Shown here: positions 11,505-22,363 of the stretch, one piece after another
Position numbering within the stretch: the first letter of the stretch is position 1
Layout: every line of letters begins with the position of its first letter
Source of the DNA: Cristatella mucedo
Lineage: Eukaryota; Bryozoa; Phylactolaemata; Cristatellidae
Reading direction: 5' to 3'
Assembly (NCBI GenBank): GCA_009760855.2
Contig: WPIO01000010.1
Location: 1,008,501 to 1,072,500, forward strand
DNA length: 64,000 nt
Made by a program: the position numbers and the translations under genes
Notes under the pieces: model-generated
The model's database searches: none
The model's input: the letters and a program-made list of their open reading frames with translations, nothing else
Told to the model about the DNA's origin: nothing

Positions 11505-12489
11505 TCGAAAGATTTCAATTAAGAACTTCGGGCGGCAAAATGACTAGATACTGATGCGCTGGTGGAGCGAGAGGCACTAAATCAGCAAATACACCGAATT
11601 GGGGGGCTGACGCATGCCAGTGAAATGACTAGCAAGCCAAACTGGGGATATTGAAAATCGATTGAAGGCTTGATAGTGAGCCAGTACAGCTGGGAGACAA
11701 ACGGAACGACATGGCAACTACACCTTTAAAAAAAGACCAGAAAAGCCATGGAGTTTTTGCCACTTGCAGACGATCAAGGATACATATCTTGTACAATAGT
11801 CCAAACAATAGTCTGAATTAGAACAATAGTACAAAATGAAAGGAGATGATGGAAATGATCTCAGTGCCATTTAAAAAGCACTTTCTCTGATTATTGTAAC
11901 TTAGTGAGGGGCAGGTAGAGATGGCTAGACACTCATAAGTATGGTGTTAAAGTTCTAGCCTAGTTTTTAGGTCTAGTGAAATCGGTACTGCCTTGACACA
12001 AAAGAGTTGCTCGGGAGCACAATTTTTCCCTTTAAGTATTAGCACCCTAAGCCTATAGCCAAATTTACGTCTACTAAAAAGCATGCCTATATCACTAAAC
12101 TCTCGATTCGCGTGACCATCCTGCTTGTTTGAAAACTTCTAATTTATAGATTCGACTCTGCTAATGTTGGTTGACCAAGAGCAATTGCAGAAATAGAAAT
12201 GGAAACATAATGGGAATGAACTTGCCGTTTGCAATACAGTTTCAAGAGATAGTTTATCTTAAATGCAAATCCAGTTTAGGATTGCGATCTTTCTTGTATA
12301 CGTTTCATGTATATTTTGTCAGTAAGTGCCACGGTCCATAATCTGTGGTGGATATGCTGGCAATTTGCAGGCGATAGTCTGATTAATAGAGCACATACGA
12401 ACCATAGTGAAGTAGTTGCTTTCTGTACAACTTCATTCGAACAGTTTTATATACTTTGAGGAGTTCATTTTTTTGGCTTTGATAACTAG
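11505..12489. other. Anonymous region
   Basis: No supported feature. A short heptad-like stretch (DALVEREALNQQIHRIGG, about 11552-11605, plus) follows stops in the same frame as the exon ending at 11504. It may be read-through remains of that locus. Confidence 0.3.
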
Positions 12490-12836
12490 AAAAAACACTG
12501 CAAAATGGTGCATGAGATTCTGGCCCAAATAATTATACAACAATACTGGAGATTTGTCAACATTCTTAGCTTGATGCTTTGGTTTAACTATACGGAGCAC
12601 AGGGGTTTCGTAAGGTAAGTAATCATGTATTGGAAATGGATAACAGTTTTGAGAGGCTTCAAATAGATAGGAATCAGCAAAGGAAAAAACATACCCGGAA
12701 AACACAAAAACAGCAGGCTTTACTAGACACGATCTTGCTCTCAAAAGATGGAGTCATCCAAGAAGCCCATTTTAAATTAAGGGGAATACTCTTCTATTGC
12801 CAAGCACGCGACTCAGCTAAAGACCCGTGGATCTAA
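12490..12836 (+). CDS. Candidate spliced reading frame (two exons), contested by an antisense ORF
   Basis: An acceptor-like tract (TTTTTTTGGCTTTGATAACTAG, ending 12489) precedes a 125-base frame containing MVHEILAQIIIQQYWRFVN. It ends at a strong donor, AAG then GTAAGTAAT (12615). A 41-base intron to GAGAG (12655) leads in phase to a Lys/Gln-rich segment (RNQQRKKHTRKTQKQQALL) and a TAA at 12834-12836. The splice consensus and phase match are the support. Against it, the minus strand is also open for 103 codons (12744-12433), and part of that frame (SPVLLYNYLGQN after RIVKPKHQ) faintly resembles the start of acid lipases. Only one of the two readings can be real. Confidence 0.3.
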
Positions 12837-13059
12837 GCTTTTCGGTTGAGATGCTTGCTCTCATGGCAGAAGTTGTTGGTCTACGTCCTGCAGCCGGAAA
12901 TATTTTATTGCTCTCCGGAAGTAACGGCCATACCCTGTAAGGTTCTTTTGCTGCTACATAATTGGAGCTGTTACCTCTGCAAATAACGACAGAATGAAGA
13001 ATGCAATACAACTCGGCTTCTTTCAAGCGTCTTGGTAAATGCAATGTAATGTAATGTAT
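12837..13059. other. Anonymous spacer
   Basis: No feature recognised. Confidence 0.3.
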
Positions 13060-13185
13060 CTCTGTCAGTAACTCCACAAAGTCATAAAGACCATATGGGT
13101 GTTAGGCAGGAGAGTTTTGTATAGCGCACTCACAGCCTAAGCGGCTTTCGGTATGCATTCGGTAGCCAACAGAAAAAAATGCGCT
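13060..13185 (-). mobile_element. LINE-B 3' UTR fragment
   Basis: About 125 bases match the 3' ends of the 19.1 kb and 26.3 kb LINE-B copies. Shared plus-strand blocks are TGGGTGTTA, GCACTCACAGCCTAAGCGGC and GCATTCGGTAGCC. No coding part remains. The shared end point with the other two copies fits a severely 5'-truncated insertion. Confidence 0.5.
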
Positions 13186-13921
13186 ACAGTAGCTAGTATG
13201 GATAGTCAGTACTAGAGGTGGAAGAAGTAATTAATACTTGAAAGAAAGTCACAGTAGTTTTAGTATTAGCAGAGGCACACCTAAGCAGAACCCGGCTCTC
13301 TTCTATGACCTCCAGTCGCTCAGAGAGGCACACGGCCCACTCTGCGGCTCACGAAAGCTTCAATCACCTCAGCATAACCGGAAGGGTAGCAAGGCGTGGG
13401 CGGTCGGACTGACGTCCTCGGATGCCGAGGCCAAGGAGGCGCTAAAAGCAAAGTGGACTGTGCATGTTTCTTAAAAAAAAATTCTGATAGAAAATCAATC
13501 AAAATTTCGAGCAAGTCCTTGCTTCAACGGACTAAACCATGGTTAGCTGAGCTATTTAAGCATATTTACAGACTTAAGCCAAGCTGTAGCTTGAGACTTT
13601 AGCAGCACGAAACTGACGACTCGGAAACACTAAAAGGACTTCAACCACTGCCTCGGGCTGGTGCCTGCAGCACAACGAGCGAGCTGCCGTTGGCGCCAAC
13701 TGCTGCGTTGCAACTGCCTTCCTCTACCACTAGCCCATCCTGCCTGCCAACGTCAGGCCGAGACTCACCAAGCCTCGCGAGCAAGCCAAGAGTGGCTTTG
13801 CGGCCTGCTAGGCGGCATCAAGTGCGAGCTAGGGTGTCGTGGCTGAGCACCGACTCACTAATAAACCGCTAACGCTGGACTACTTAACTGGCTGTGCAAA
13901 CGCAACGCAGCAGTAATGTCT
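13186..13921. other. GC-richer anonymous region
   Basis: Several overlapping frames exist on both strands (13238-13474 +, 13514-13320 -, 13661-13872 +), but none has a recognisable domain or consistent splice sites. The composition stands out from the AT-rich flanks. The hAT transposase relic begins immediately after, so part of this block could belong to that element. Confidence 0.3.
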
Positions 13922-14486
13922 GGCCACTTATCGGGGGTCCCAAATGGAGCACTGCCCAGAAATGAGAAGGCAATTTTTGCAAACTGTGATAAATGCAGTT
14001 TGAACGTGGCAAGAGCTCACGCTCAAGTCAAGATTCCGTTGCCATTATCTTATTTTGAACCAACAGAAAGCACCTAATCGTTCTTTTCAAGATCAACTCT
14101 GATGCAGGATGAACTGAAGAAAGTGTTAGCTATAATCGTTGAACGTGACTCTGCAACAAGGTGGAGTGGAAGATTAAAGGCTGTGAAAGCTATCAATGAC
14201 AGACGGAACTGCATTGTAGGTCTTTTTAAGCCACCATCTAAAGACACAATACTGGAATACTTGAAGCAAGAAAAGAACCTGGCCGTCTCCTACATCCTGT
14301 ATCTTGAACTTTAAGCTTTTGTCTCTGTCGCCATTTTGGTACAGCACCTTAAAGGATATTGAGGGTGTGCAGAAAAGACTGCAAGATCGAAATATGAATT
14401 TCAATGATGCCTCGTATGACCTCCACTCTCTTGTGGTTGATTTGCCACGTTCAAGGCCACAAAATTCACCTAAATTAAAGCTGTGA
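13922..14486 (+). pseudogene. hAT-superfamily transposase fragment (ZMYM/DUF4371-like), decayed
   Basis: hAT transposases cut and paste DNA transposons with terminal inverted repeats. The frame from 13922 reads AIFANCDKCSLNVARAHA, matching the family's CxxHxLNL-type segment with His replaced. After one stop (about 14076) it continues in the same frame to TRWSGRLKAVKAINDRR, the TRWsaR..Av.A signature of these proteins. Near 14310 a frameshift leads into FWYSTLKDIEGVQKRLQDRN and DLHSLVVDL, the helical region that follows in the family (14318-14486). N-terminal zinc finger, catalytic Asp-rich parts and the C-terminal dimerisation domain are not seen, and no terminal repeats were found nearby. 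Relic status is certain. The exact hAT subfamily is inferred. Confidence 0.6.
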
Positions 14487-16559
14487 TAGCTACCTCGTTC
14501 CTTCACTACAGTTAATACTACTTTCTCGAATCGACATGCCTGCTAGGGTTTATGCCTTGCGTTTCTTCTGTTTTGGAGCTGCTTTTTAGCGACGTTTGAC
14601 AAGGGAAACGAGTGCCAGTTGCAGTCTTCCTGTGGCGCCGAAAGGTCGCACTACGCCCCCGAGCATAGTCCAGCTCAGCAAGTAGTTCATGTTTGATGGA
14701 TATCGGTGATAATTGACAGTGCCTCACCCCCACAACATTTCGACAAGTTTAAATTTAAAGAAACTGCACCCTCAACTTGCAATGCTGACAGGCATCGAAA
14801 GGCCAATTAGTAAACCAACAATCTGATTTGCAAAAATATCTGCAAGGCAGGATATCAGACGATAATCAATAACATCACGGACTTCCCTTCCATTCCGGTG
14901 AAAGTCAACACAAAAAGGACCAAAGCTGCTCTGTCAGCTCATTCTTATGAATTTTCATTACGGCAACTTAACCTTCGGTGCAAGTATTTAACTGTATACA
15001 TATATTCACACTTATAGGACTTACTCAACCTTACAGGATCGACGAAATTCATTAAAATACCCTTCAAAGACGCTCCAGGTAGGCCTTGACATTGACCTTT
15101 CCAGGCATTGACCTTTTTTATCATCTTGGCTTTAAAGTGAATGGTGAGCCTAAATAAATCGTAACTATTAAACAAGAAGTTGATATCCTTCGGTTTTCTT
15201 AAATACAAACGAGCCAGCATTTGCCGACAAATCAATAGTGAAGGATGAGCTACTGTGATTTAGTAACCTTCCGGGAATTCCAAGCTGCCGGATATAGGCT
15301 CGTGGAACAATGGCCAACCATAGAAAATAAGTACACACTTTCAGGGTTCAAGAGATTTGATGTTTATGGATTCCTTAGTTACTGTGACACCCGTGGATAT
15401 AAAAAGCACGTTATTTAACGACAGTTTAGTTGCTGAACACAAATTCCTCACGGGTGGCAATGCTGGGAAGAGGCGTCTCACGACGTGCATACACACACAT
15501 GGCAAGCAAGTTAAATATGAATAGCCTGGTATAGCCGTTCTCCGAAGCTGAGCTTTCCAACGGGGCACAGGGTTAGGCTTAGTGGGTTATGGTTTTTTGA
15601 ATTTGAATATTCATAACTATCAGTCCAACAAATAAACTCGGAGGTGTGTCGTTAAGAAAAATCAATGCATGTTCCTTAGGTTTCAGTAGTTTGGTGTCTG
15701 CACAAGCTGAGTAGCTTGTATTCATAAAGTTCTATGGAGAAAGACAACTCTGTGGACCCTTTGAAAGACCAAAGCTCATATTAATGAGTTCTTTTAACGA
15801 CTTCCGATGTAAGCATGACTGACAAAGTAGTTTATTAATCACGCTCCACCCATATGTCAATCGTTAAAAATTCGGATTGGATTTCAAATTTGCTACCTTT
15901 TGTAAAGTAAACTTCCGTAAAACTCTAATTTTGACCCATTTTGCATACAATTCTGAGGCCCTCTGCAGGCTTAGGGGTTCTAGGGCTCGTGCGATGGCAG
16001 AGCTCAGTGTGACCTCGCAAAACCTGCTCATCAGTTTCCACCTGTCTTGACCTTATTCGCGATGAATTAAGCTCATTTAGTTTATGCTTGCAGATGAGTG
16101 GGTGGTTGGTCTTCGTCTTCCTCCTCCCCGGGCTATGCAGTGGTTCGCCGATCCTTGGCAAAGTCACTTTCACTCGAAGATAACTCCCCTCATTTTTGCA
16201 TCACTGACACATACCCTGACAAAAAAATTTCAATGGCTGTGTGGCACGCAAAGAACATGGAGACAGCTTCGGTTTTCTCAGTACCATGACCCAAGTACAT
16301 AACAAAGGCAGCACTACTGCTATTCTTCCTTGATTAATAATGTCGCTTGCAAAATATGCATGCTTGATTCTATCTTTGTTTGCAGTCTTCTAGAGATCAA
16401 TCTTTATAATTGTTGTCAAACCAGATAGCAATGTCTACGATGATAGCCGTGATCCCATCGTCGTCAGCTACAATCTGGTGCAACAGGCTGTTGCTGTCCT
16501 CAATGCTGCTGCCAATTGTTGCCAGCTGTCATATGCGTTCTGGACACACCAAAACTAAC
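14487..16559. other. Anonymous region
   Basis: No supported gene. One curiosity is an ATG at 16095 directly after an acceptor-like TTATGCTTGCAG. It opens a 29-codon frame starting MSGWLVFVFLLPGLCSG, which resembles a signal peptide, before a stop. No continuation could be built. Confidence 0.3.
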
Positions 16560-16562
16560 AAC

Positions 16563-18311
16563 CGCTACCAGATTAGCTCCTTATCTGATAATCCTTGTGA
16601 TGATCAAGCTGATCGCTTCTCTCGATTATTAGTCCAGAAGATGGACAAGATCAGGGAGTCCATCCCTGCGATGAAAACAACCCACCTAGAATGCTGTATA
16701 CCGATTCCTGGCTGCACCTCAATGTCAACAATTAAGCACGTCACTAGTGATCTCGTCCTGAAGTTCATAACCCAATCAAAGAAGACCACAAGTCCTTTGG
16801 ACCCTATTCCCACGGTCATGCTCCTAAGTTGTATTGATCTGCTGCTGTCATGCATAACTACCATCATTATTATGTCATTAGCCTCAGGTCATGGCCCAGC
16901 ACCTTTCAAAAAAAGCTGCATTTGGCCACTTCTCAAGAAAGCTACATTAGACCTAGAAAACTAGAGCAACTACCGCCCAGTTTCCCTGTTACCATTCCTA
17001 TCAAAGACACTGGAACAGGTCGTGGCGGACCAGCAGAACTCATGTACTGAAACTTCAAACCTTGCTGGTAAGTTCCAGTCTGGCTTTAGAGCTAATCCCT
17101 CCATAGAGTCAGCATTGCTAAGTGTGTACAACGACGTACTTAGGAATGAGGACATAGGTAGAGTATCTCTGCTTGTTTTTCTCGATCTTTCGGCAGTTTT
17201 TGATGCTACCGATCAACAAGTTCTTTTAGAGAGCCAGTCATCTCGCCTGGGTATCACTGGCACTGCTCTGCAATGGTTCAAATCGTATCTCAGTGGGAGA
17301 CTCCGGAGTATTGACTTGAATGGACAAAGATGATCCGAGGGACCTCTGAAATATGGGGTACCTCAGGGCTCCATGCAATGTCCGGCTCTTTTCAAGGTTT
17401 ATACTCTCCCGATTACTGATGTGATTGCCAAGCACAATCTAGACTTGCACTTCTATGCAGATGACACTCACTTGTGCCTTTGCTTTGATCCATCCAGGCG
17501 TTCGAGCACCTCGAATTCTCTCAAATCACTCACTATATGTATTGATGACATCCTCACATGGATGGCAGCAAATTTTCTTAAACTAAACGATGATAAAACT
17601 AACTTACTAGTAATGGGCAAACCAAGTGTGATTCAGAAATTGGAAAGGCTGACACTAAAAATTGGCTCTGCCAGGATATCACCTGTTGAATCGGCTCGAA
17701 ATCTAGGTGTCATATTCCAAAGCGACCTCTCGTTAGACGACCATATCAGCTCTACAGTCAAATCTGCCTATTTTCAGCTTCATAACATTGCTGAAATTTG
17801 GGCTTGTTTAGATAAGGATACCACATCTAAGTTAGTCCATGCATTCGTGACATCCCGTCTCGACTTCTGCAACTCACTGCTCACTGGCCTACCAGCATGT
17901 GCAATCAGGCGATTGCAGCTGGTGCAAAACTCCGCAGCTAGGCTTGCATGTCGTGAGCGTCGCAGTTGCCACATTACTCCACTTCTCGCCGAGCTACCAG
18001 TCAAGCAACGGATTAACTTAAAGGTTTTGTAGCTCACTTTTAGGTCACTTCATTCTTTGGCTCCAGCCTATCTCTCACATCTACTCCCCCACCAGGCCAA
18101 GCATCATACCACCCGCCTCTCGGAATCCGACAGTTTACCAATACCTCGTACAAACCTCAAATCCTTTGGACACCGTGTATTTAGTTCGTATTCTCCCAAA
18201 GCCTGGAACTCACTCCCGAATAGTGTCACAACATCCCCTAAATTGACCACATTTAAAAAGAACTTAAAACACACCTATTTAGGAAAGCATTCAGTGGGTC
18301 CCTGCGATTAG
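16563..18311 (+). pseudogene. L2-A ORF2 C-terminal half with catalytic FYADD
   Basis: Three consecutive frames (16563-16964, 17022-17333, 17373-18032) plus 18057-18311 cover the RT with only a few stops and shifts. Motif A is FLDLSAVFDATDQ (about 17178-17216), with Ala to Val and His to Gln changes. Motif B is GVPQGS (17355-17372), and motif C is FYADD (17451-17465), the canonical catalytic form. The C-terminal [14 protein letters not shown] and KAWNSLP blocks are present. The end carries the one-base loss also seen at 7770-8024, turning the usual NLKTHLF into a different peptide. The copy cannot make a full protein. Confidence 0.82.
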
Positions 18312-18472
18312 TCCTTCATGTGCTTATGCCTGCTGACACTGTGCATGCTGCCACTAACCACACTGGCATGCTGACCCTGTGCATGTCACCCCTAACCATG
18401 TTATTCATGTTGTTTGTTTATCAAGCATGATATTGCTCACCATTCAATTGCATTTCCCTTTGCAGCAAATGT

Positions 18473-18512
18473 AAAGCGCCTAGAAAGAGATTGAGTTCTC
18501 TGAGGGCGCTTT
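18473..18512 (+). other. L2-A 3' terminal hairpin (reference copy)
   Basis: AAAGCGCC (18473-18480) is the exact reverse complement of GGCGCTTT (18505-18512). Inside lies a second possible helix, AGAGA with TCTCT. The structure sits just before the ATT-rich tail in almost every L2-A copy of the window. In L2 and CR1 elements such 3' stem-loops are thought to be recognised by the element's own RT. Confidence 0.75.
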
Positions 18513-18569
18513 ATCAAGTGCATTATTATTATAACTGTTATTATCCCGGCTTGTGGAGGCTATAGCAGG

Positions 18570-18732
18570 AGAGCTTGCAAGCACATTGGCATGTAATTCA
18601 GTGGGCAATCCCGAACCGCTGCTTTATGCAACTTGAAATCAGAGCCACAGTCACACAGAGATTTTGTTGAAAATGGCAGCTGTATCACAGTTCGACTATT
18701 TAGGGCTGTCACCTGGGCTGCTTTACCGGCCT
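18570..18732 (+). repeat. Anonymous dispersed repeat R3, copy 1
   Basis: Shared blocks are AGAGCCACAG, TTTTGTTGAAAATGGCAGCT and AGGGCTGTCACCTGGGCT. The same order recurs at 19690-19790, 19800-19945 and, more weakly, 21165-21290. No coding or promoter motif is seen. Confidence 0.5.
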
Positions 18733-18754
18733 TTGTATGACAAGCTTAAGTGAA

Positions 18755-19085
18755 AGAGCAATATTACTAATAATACTTATAATAGTAATCATACTCTTAA
18801 CAAGTGCTCTCAGAGAACTTAACCTCTTTCTGGGTGCTTTACAATTGCTGCAAATGATGCACCATCTAATGGTTAGTGGTAGTATGCTCAATAAAAAAAA
18901 ATGAATAACATGCTTAGGGGTGACATGCACAGGGTCAGCATGCAAATGTGGTTATTGGCAGCATGCAACAGTGTTAGCATGCATAAGTACATAAGTACGA
19001 ATTGCAGGGACCTGCTAAAAGCTTTAGTCAATAGATGCATTTGTAGTTTCTTTTAAATGTAGACAAGTCAGGAGACGTCGGGACG
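18755..19085 (-). mobile_element. 5'-truncated L2-A copy
   Basis: Minus-strand 3' UTR with the GCATGCTG repeats, the hairpin in degraded form (CTTTCTGGGTGCTTTA on plus) and an AT-rich tail near 18755. Only the last few codons of ORF2 may remain. Confidence 0.7.
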
Positions 19086-19089
19086 AAAT

Positions 19090-19690
19090 CATCATATCAG
19101 GTCATACGAAATTAGTATGGATCCATTTGTAACTATACAAAGCCGCGAAGACTATGTGGGTGTTACTCAAGAGAGTCTTGCAGCTAACTCACTACACTTT
19201 CCCTCTCACACACTATAGCAAATTCAAAACCTTAGCTGCTTTCATTATGCACTTGATAGCCAATACACTTCATCTCAGGCAATACAAATGAAGTGTGAAG
19301 CATAGCTGACTCATGACAGCAGTTGAGATAGTGACTAGCATGGAAGTAGCATTTTAGGACGGCTGGAAAGGTTGTGCCATTTTCGGAAGCTAAGAGCATT
19401 TGTGATTGCCTAAGAATCGAGGGAGTGAGTTCCACAGCCCACAACCTGCAGAGCTAAAGCTTCTGCGGCCAATGGCTTTTTAGCAGAGGAATGGAACAGC
19501 TAATTTATTTTCTATACAGAACGTGATAGCAGGGAGAAGCTGAAACTGACGCAGAAGTTGTGCTAAGAAGCTAGCCTTGTGGGTCAGCTTAAGACCTGTC
19601 TGAATTCGTTGATCAGCTGCCAGAAATCCAAGCTCTTTCTGCAAAGGTCACATGGTCAAGTCTGGCACTATGTTCTTAATAATTTGGAGT
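19090..19690 (-). mobile_element. LINE-B copy, 5'-truncated
   Basis: On the minus strand a broken frame reads ADQRIQTGLKLTHKASFLAQ, then GRRSFSSAGCGLWNSLP. This is the conserved C-terminal part of ORF2 in CR1/L2-type LINEs (RSFS.AAP.LWNSLP). A 3' UTR follows, shared with 13060-13185 and 26270-26775. The sequence is clearly distinct from L2-A, so this is a second, older LINE family. The overlapping minus frame at 19444-19232 shows AVLKCYFHASHYL, which recurs as AVLSYYFHATRYL at about 58268-58306 (+). Confidence 0.55.
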
Positions 19691-19945
19691 AGAAAAATAG
19701 CTGTGCAAAGCTTTTTGTGAAAATGGCAGCTGTACTTCAACTTAATTATATAGGGCTGCCATCTGTCCTGGGCTACCGGAGGATATTATATAAGAAAGTG
19801 CAAGCCTAATCACATGTGTTGGGATAATCGGAAAACTGTTCTCTATAATTAGGAATCACAGCCGCAGCTGTGCTAAGCTTTTTGTGGATGTGGAAGTTGT
19901 GTAACAGGTCGAATACATAGAGAGACTGGCTGGCACAGGCCATTC
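19690..19945 (+). repeat. Dispersed repeat R3, two tandem-like copies
   Basis: The block AGCTGTGCAAAGCTTTTTGTG occurs at about 19700 and again, as AGCTGTGCTAAGCTTTTTGTG, at about 19875. Each is followed by a diverged TATATAGGGCTG... or ATACATAGAGAGACTGG stretch. They match R3 at 18570. Confidence 0.45.
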
Positions 19946-20095
19946 CATTGTACTGGCTTGGCCCCTAGTTAAGGTGCTCACCTCGACCAAGGTCTGGCCT
20001 AAGTCGTGGGCTCGAGCCCCTTGGCATTTGTAAAGTACCTAAACAGAGATCATGTTCTCTTAGGGCACTGTAAACATGAATTATATATTGGAGGT
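19946..20095 (+). repeat. tRNA-derived SINE with an L2-like 3' tail (family S2)
   Basis: The head has a B-box-like GGGCTCGAGCCCC (20008-20020) and an A-box-like TTGGCCCCTAGTTAAGG (about 19952-19968). Directly after it comes TTTGTAAAGTACCTAAACAG, then AGATCATGTTCTCTTAGGGC and a short AT tail. This last part is the L2-A terminal hairpin region (AAAGCGCC...GGCGCTTT) in diverged form. The layout, a pol III head plus a partner-LINE tail, is that of SINEs mobilised by a CR1/L2-type LINE. Confidence 0.55.
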
Positions 20096-20129
20096 CATAG
20101 CACATGGGAACTATCGTGAGCAGCCAAAT

Positions 20130-21150
20130 GAAATTCTCTCAACTACCGTGCTGCATGTATTGAAGCTATTCGCCCCTAGATGACAGCAGACTTTCTTAAA
20201 CTGAATGATGATAACACCAAATTACTGGTTATGGGCAGAATAAGATTGATCAGGAAACTGGAAAGATAAATGCTCGCAATTAGCTCGGCCAGCATTCGAC
20301 CTGTTGAATCTGTACGAAATCTAGGCATCATGTTCCTAAGTGACCTTTCAACGACATCAACACCAGTCAAGTCTGCCTTCTTTCAGCTACATAGGATTGC
20401 TAAAATTAGGACCTGCTTAGACAGGGATATCACATCTAAATAGGCCCAGGCATTCGTGACAACCTGTTTCGACTTCCGTAACTTACTGCTTGCTGATATA
20501 CCGGCATATGCAGTCAGACACGTATGCATTAGCTGGTGCAAAACACAGCCGCTAGGCTGGTCTGTAGTGATTTTCACAGTTGCCACATCTCACCACTTTT
20601 CGCTGACCTGCACTGGCTATCCATCAAGTAATTAATACAAGCTGACTTCAAGGTAATGGTACTCACTTTTAGGTCTCTCCATTCTTTGGCTCAGACCTAC
20701 CTATCAGCTCTACTCCACCACCAGGCTAAGCATAGTAACACCCGCTTTTGGGAATCTAATCTTTACCTTTACATCATACGAACCTCAAATCTTTTGGAGA
20801 CCACACCTTTAGTTCATACGCTCTCGAAGCCTGGAACTCACTCCCGATTTGCGTCACGATGTCCCTGACTTTACCTTAATTTAAAAATAAATTAAAAACG
20901 CACCTATTTATCACAGCATTTAGTGAGTCCACGTGATATTGTCCTTTGTGTGTTTATGTGTGCTGACACTGCATGCTGTCCCTAACCATATTTGCATGCT
21001 GACATTGTGCGCGTCCACACTAATCATGCTATGCTTATAGTCATTGAGCATGCTTCCACTAACCATTCAATCATGCTTCCTCAGCAAAGGTAAAGTGTCT
21101 AGAAAGAGATTAAGTTTTCCGAGGGCTCTATATCAAATTTATTGTTATTA
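20130..21150 (+). mobile_element. 5'-truncated L2-A copy, strongly diverged
   Basis: It begins near the WMAANFLKLN block (CTTAAACTGAATGATGATAAC) and runs through SARNLG, the C-terminal RT region and the 3' UTR to a decayed hairpin (AAAGTGTCTAGAAAGAGATT) and ATT-rich tail. Many stops break it. It is more diverged than the 16.6 kb copy. Confidence 0.75.
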
Positions 21151-21164
21151 TTCTCATTATCATT

Positions 21165-22340
21165 ATAAATTTGGTGGGCAAACCCAGAACACTGTTACGT
21201 ATAAGCTGGAATCGATATCCACAGCTTGGTGAAGTTTATTGCTGAAATTGCAGCTGCATTGCAGTGTATTGCAGTTATTCGCGGATCAGGTCCCACATGA
21301 TAATAAATCGCATTGCTCATGAGCCTTGGTATATCAGTCCATCGCATGTCACGGATCCCAAGACTCTGTAAATATGAAAGGGCCCGAATCGTTGTAGGCC
21401 ACGTAACATACTTATTGCAAACACAGACACCGGACCAGCAGTCGGTTGTGGGCGATGCCCACTGACCATGATGCCTGACCATACTCGTCTTCCTGTTAGG
21501 TTTGGTGTTACATAATTCATCTTTTTTTGGTGTATTCTCTAGGTAATATATCCGGTCGCAAATATTTCTCCTGCTGATCAGGTGTATACCACTGTCAAAC
21601 AATTTGTTTATTCTCTGGTTCATTCTTTCACTTCAAAACAGTTTTCCTTATCGCACCCACAGTAGGGATAGCACATATAGCTTCCTAGCAGAAGCCATTC
21701 TTACACTCTTAAGCAAGGTGCTACGGATCTATAAATACAGAAGGGATTCTAACACAGAAAAGTTCAGTGAAGGAGTCCCCAGCTTCCCAAGCAGTGCAGC
21801 ATACTCAGGTGTGCCTCTTCGGCACGATGTGTACACAATAAGCCGCTAGCTTCACCCACAGAGCTGCTGAAGCTCTAAGACTTACCTTTGCGCAAGCTGG
21901 GTGATTGCGCTGCTCCAATCCTTGCATTACCAGCGGCTGCAGAAGGCAGAAGACGATTTGCTGCTTTGGCCCAAGGACATCAGCAGCCTCTACGTGCCTC
22001 TCTATTTGGGGGAGCTGAGCTTCCTTATATTCATCCGGTCGCTCCATTCGGGGTTGGTTTTGGTCTACAACAAAATTAGTATCATTGCAAAACCCTATGC
22101 CGAGAGTACCAACCAAAAGATGTAGCAACTTCGGTTTCCATCGTTGATATGGTTTCGGTGCAACGATGTCGGTTTTTTTATCCACTGTCGGTCAGGTATT
22201 GTGGTCACGATATAGTGTCTGCTGCTCCGGTGTGGCTAGACTGGCTTCACCAAAGTGCATATCGGGCCCTGGGCCACGTCTTTCCTAGTCGAGTTGGTGG
22301 CCATAACATACCAATGCCCTTGTTGCACGTTAGAAAGCTA
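21165..22340. other. Anonymous region with R3-like start and long open frames
   Basis: 21165-21290 weakly matches R3 (CCACAGCTTGGTGAAG, GAAATTGCAGCTGCAT). A 142-codon minus frame (21623-21195), a 126-codon minus frame (22185-21805) and overlapping plus frames follow. None has a recognised domain, and the antisense overlap prevents choosing a strand. Confidence 0.3.
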
Positions 22341-22363
22341 AATTCGCAGTGACGATGTATCGA

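Larger units (their letters stand above)
16560..18540 (+). mobile_element. L2-A copy 2, 5'-truncated, with RT and intact 3' end
   Basis: The copy begins inside the linker (similar from ACCGCTACCAGATTAGC, matching 4651 in copy 1). It carries the full RT, the C-terminal region and the 3' UTR, and ends in the hairpin and a short ATT tail at about 18540. It is the best guide to the uninterrupted ORF2 C-terminal half. Confidence 0.85.
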
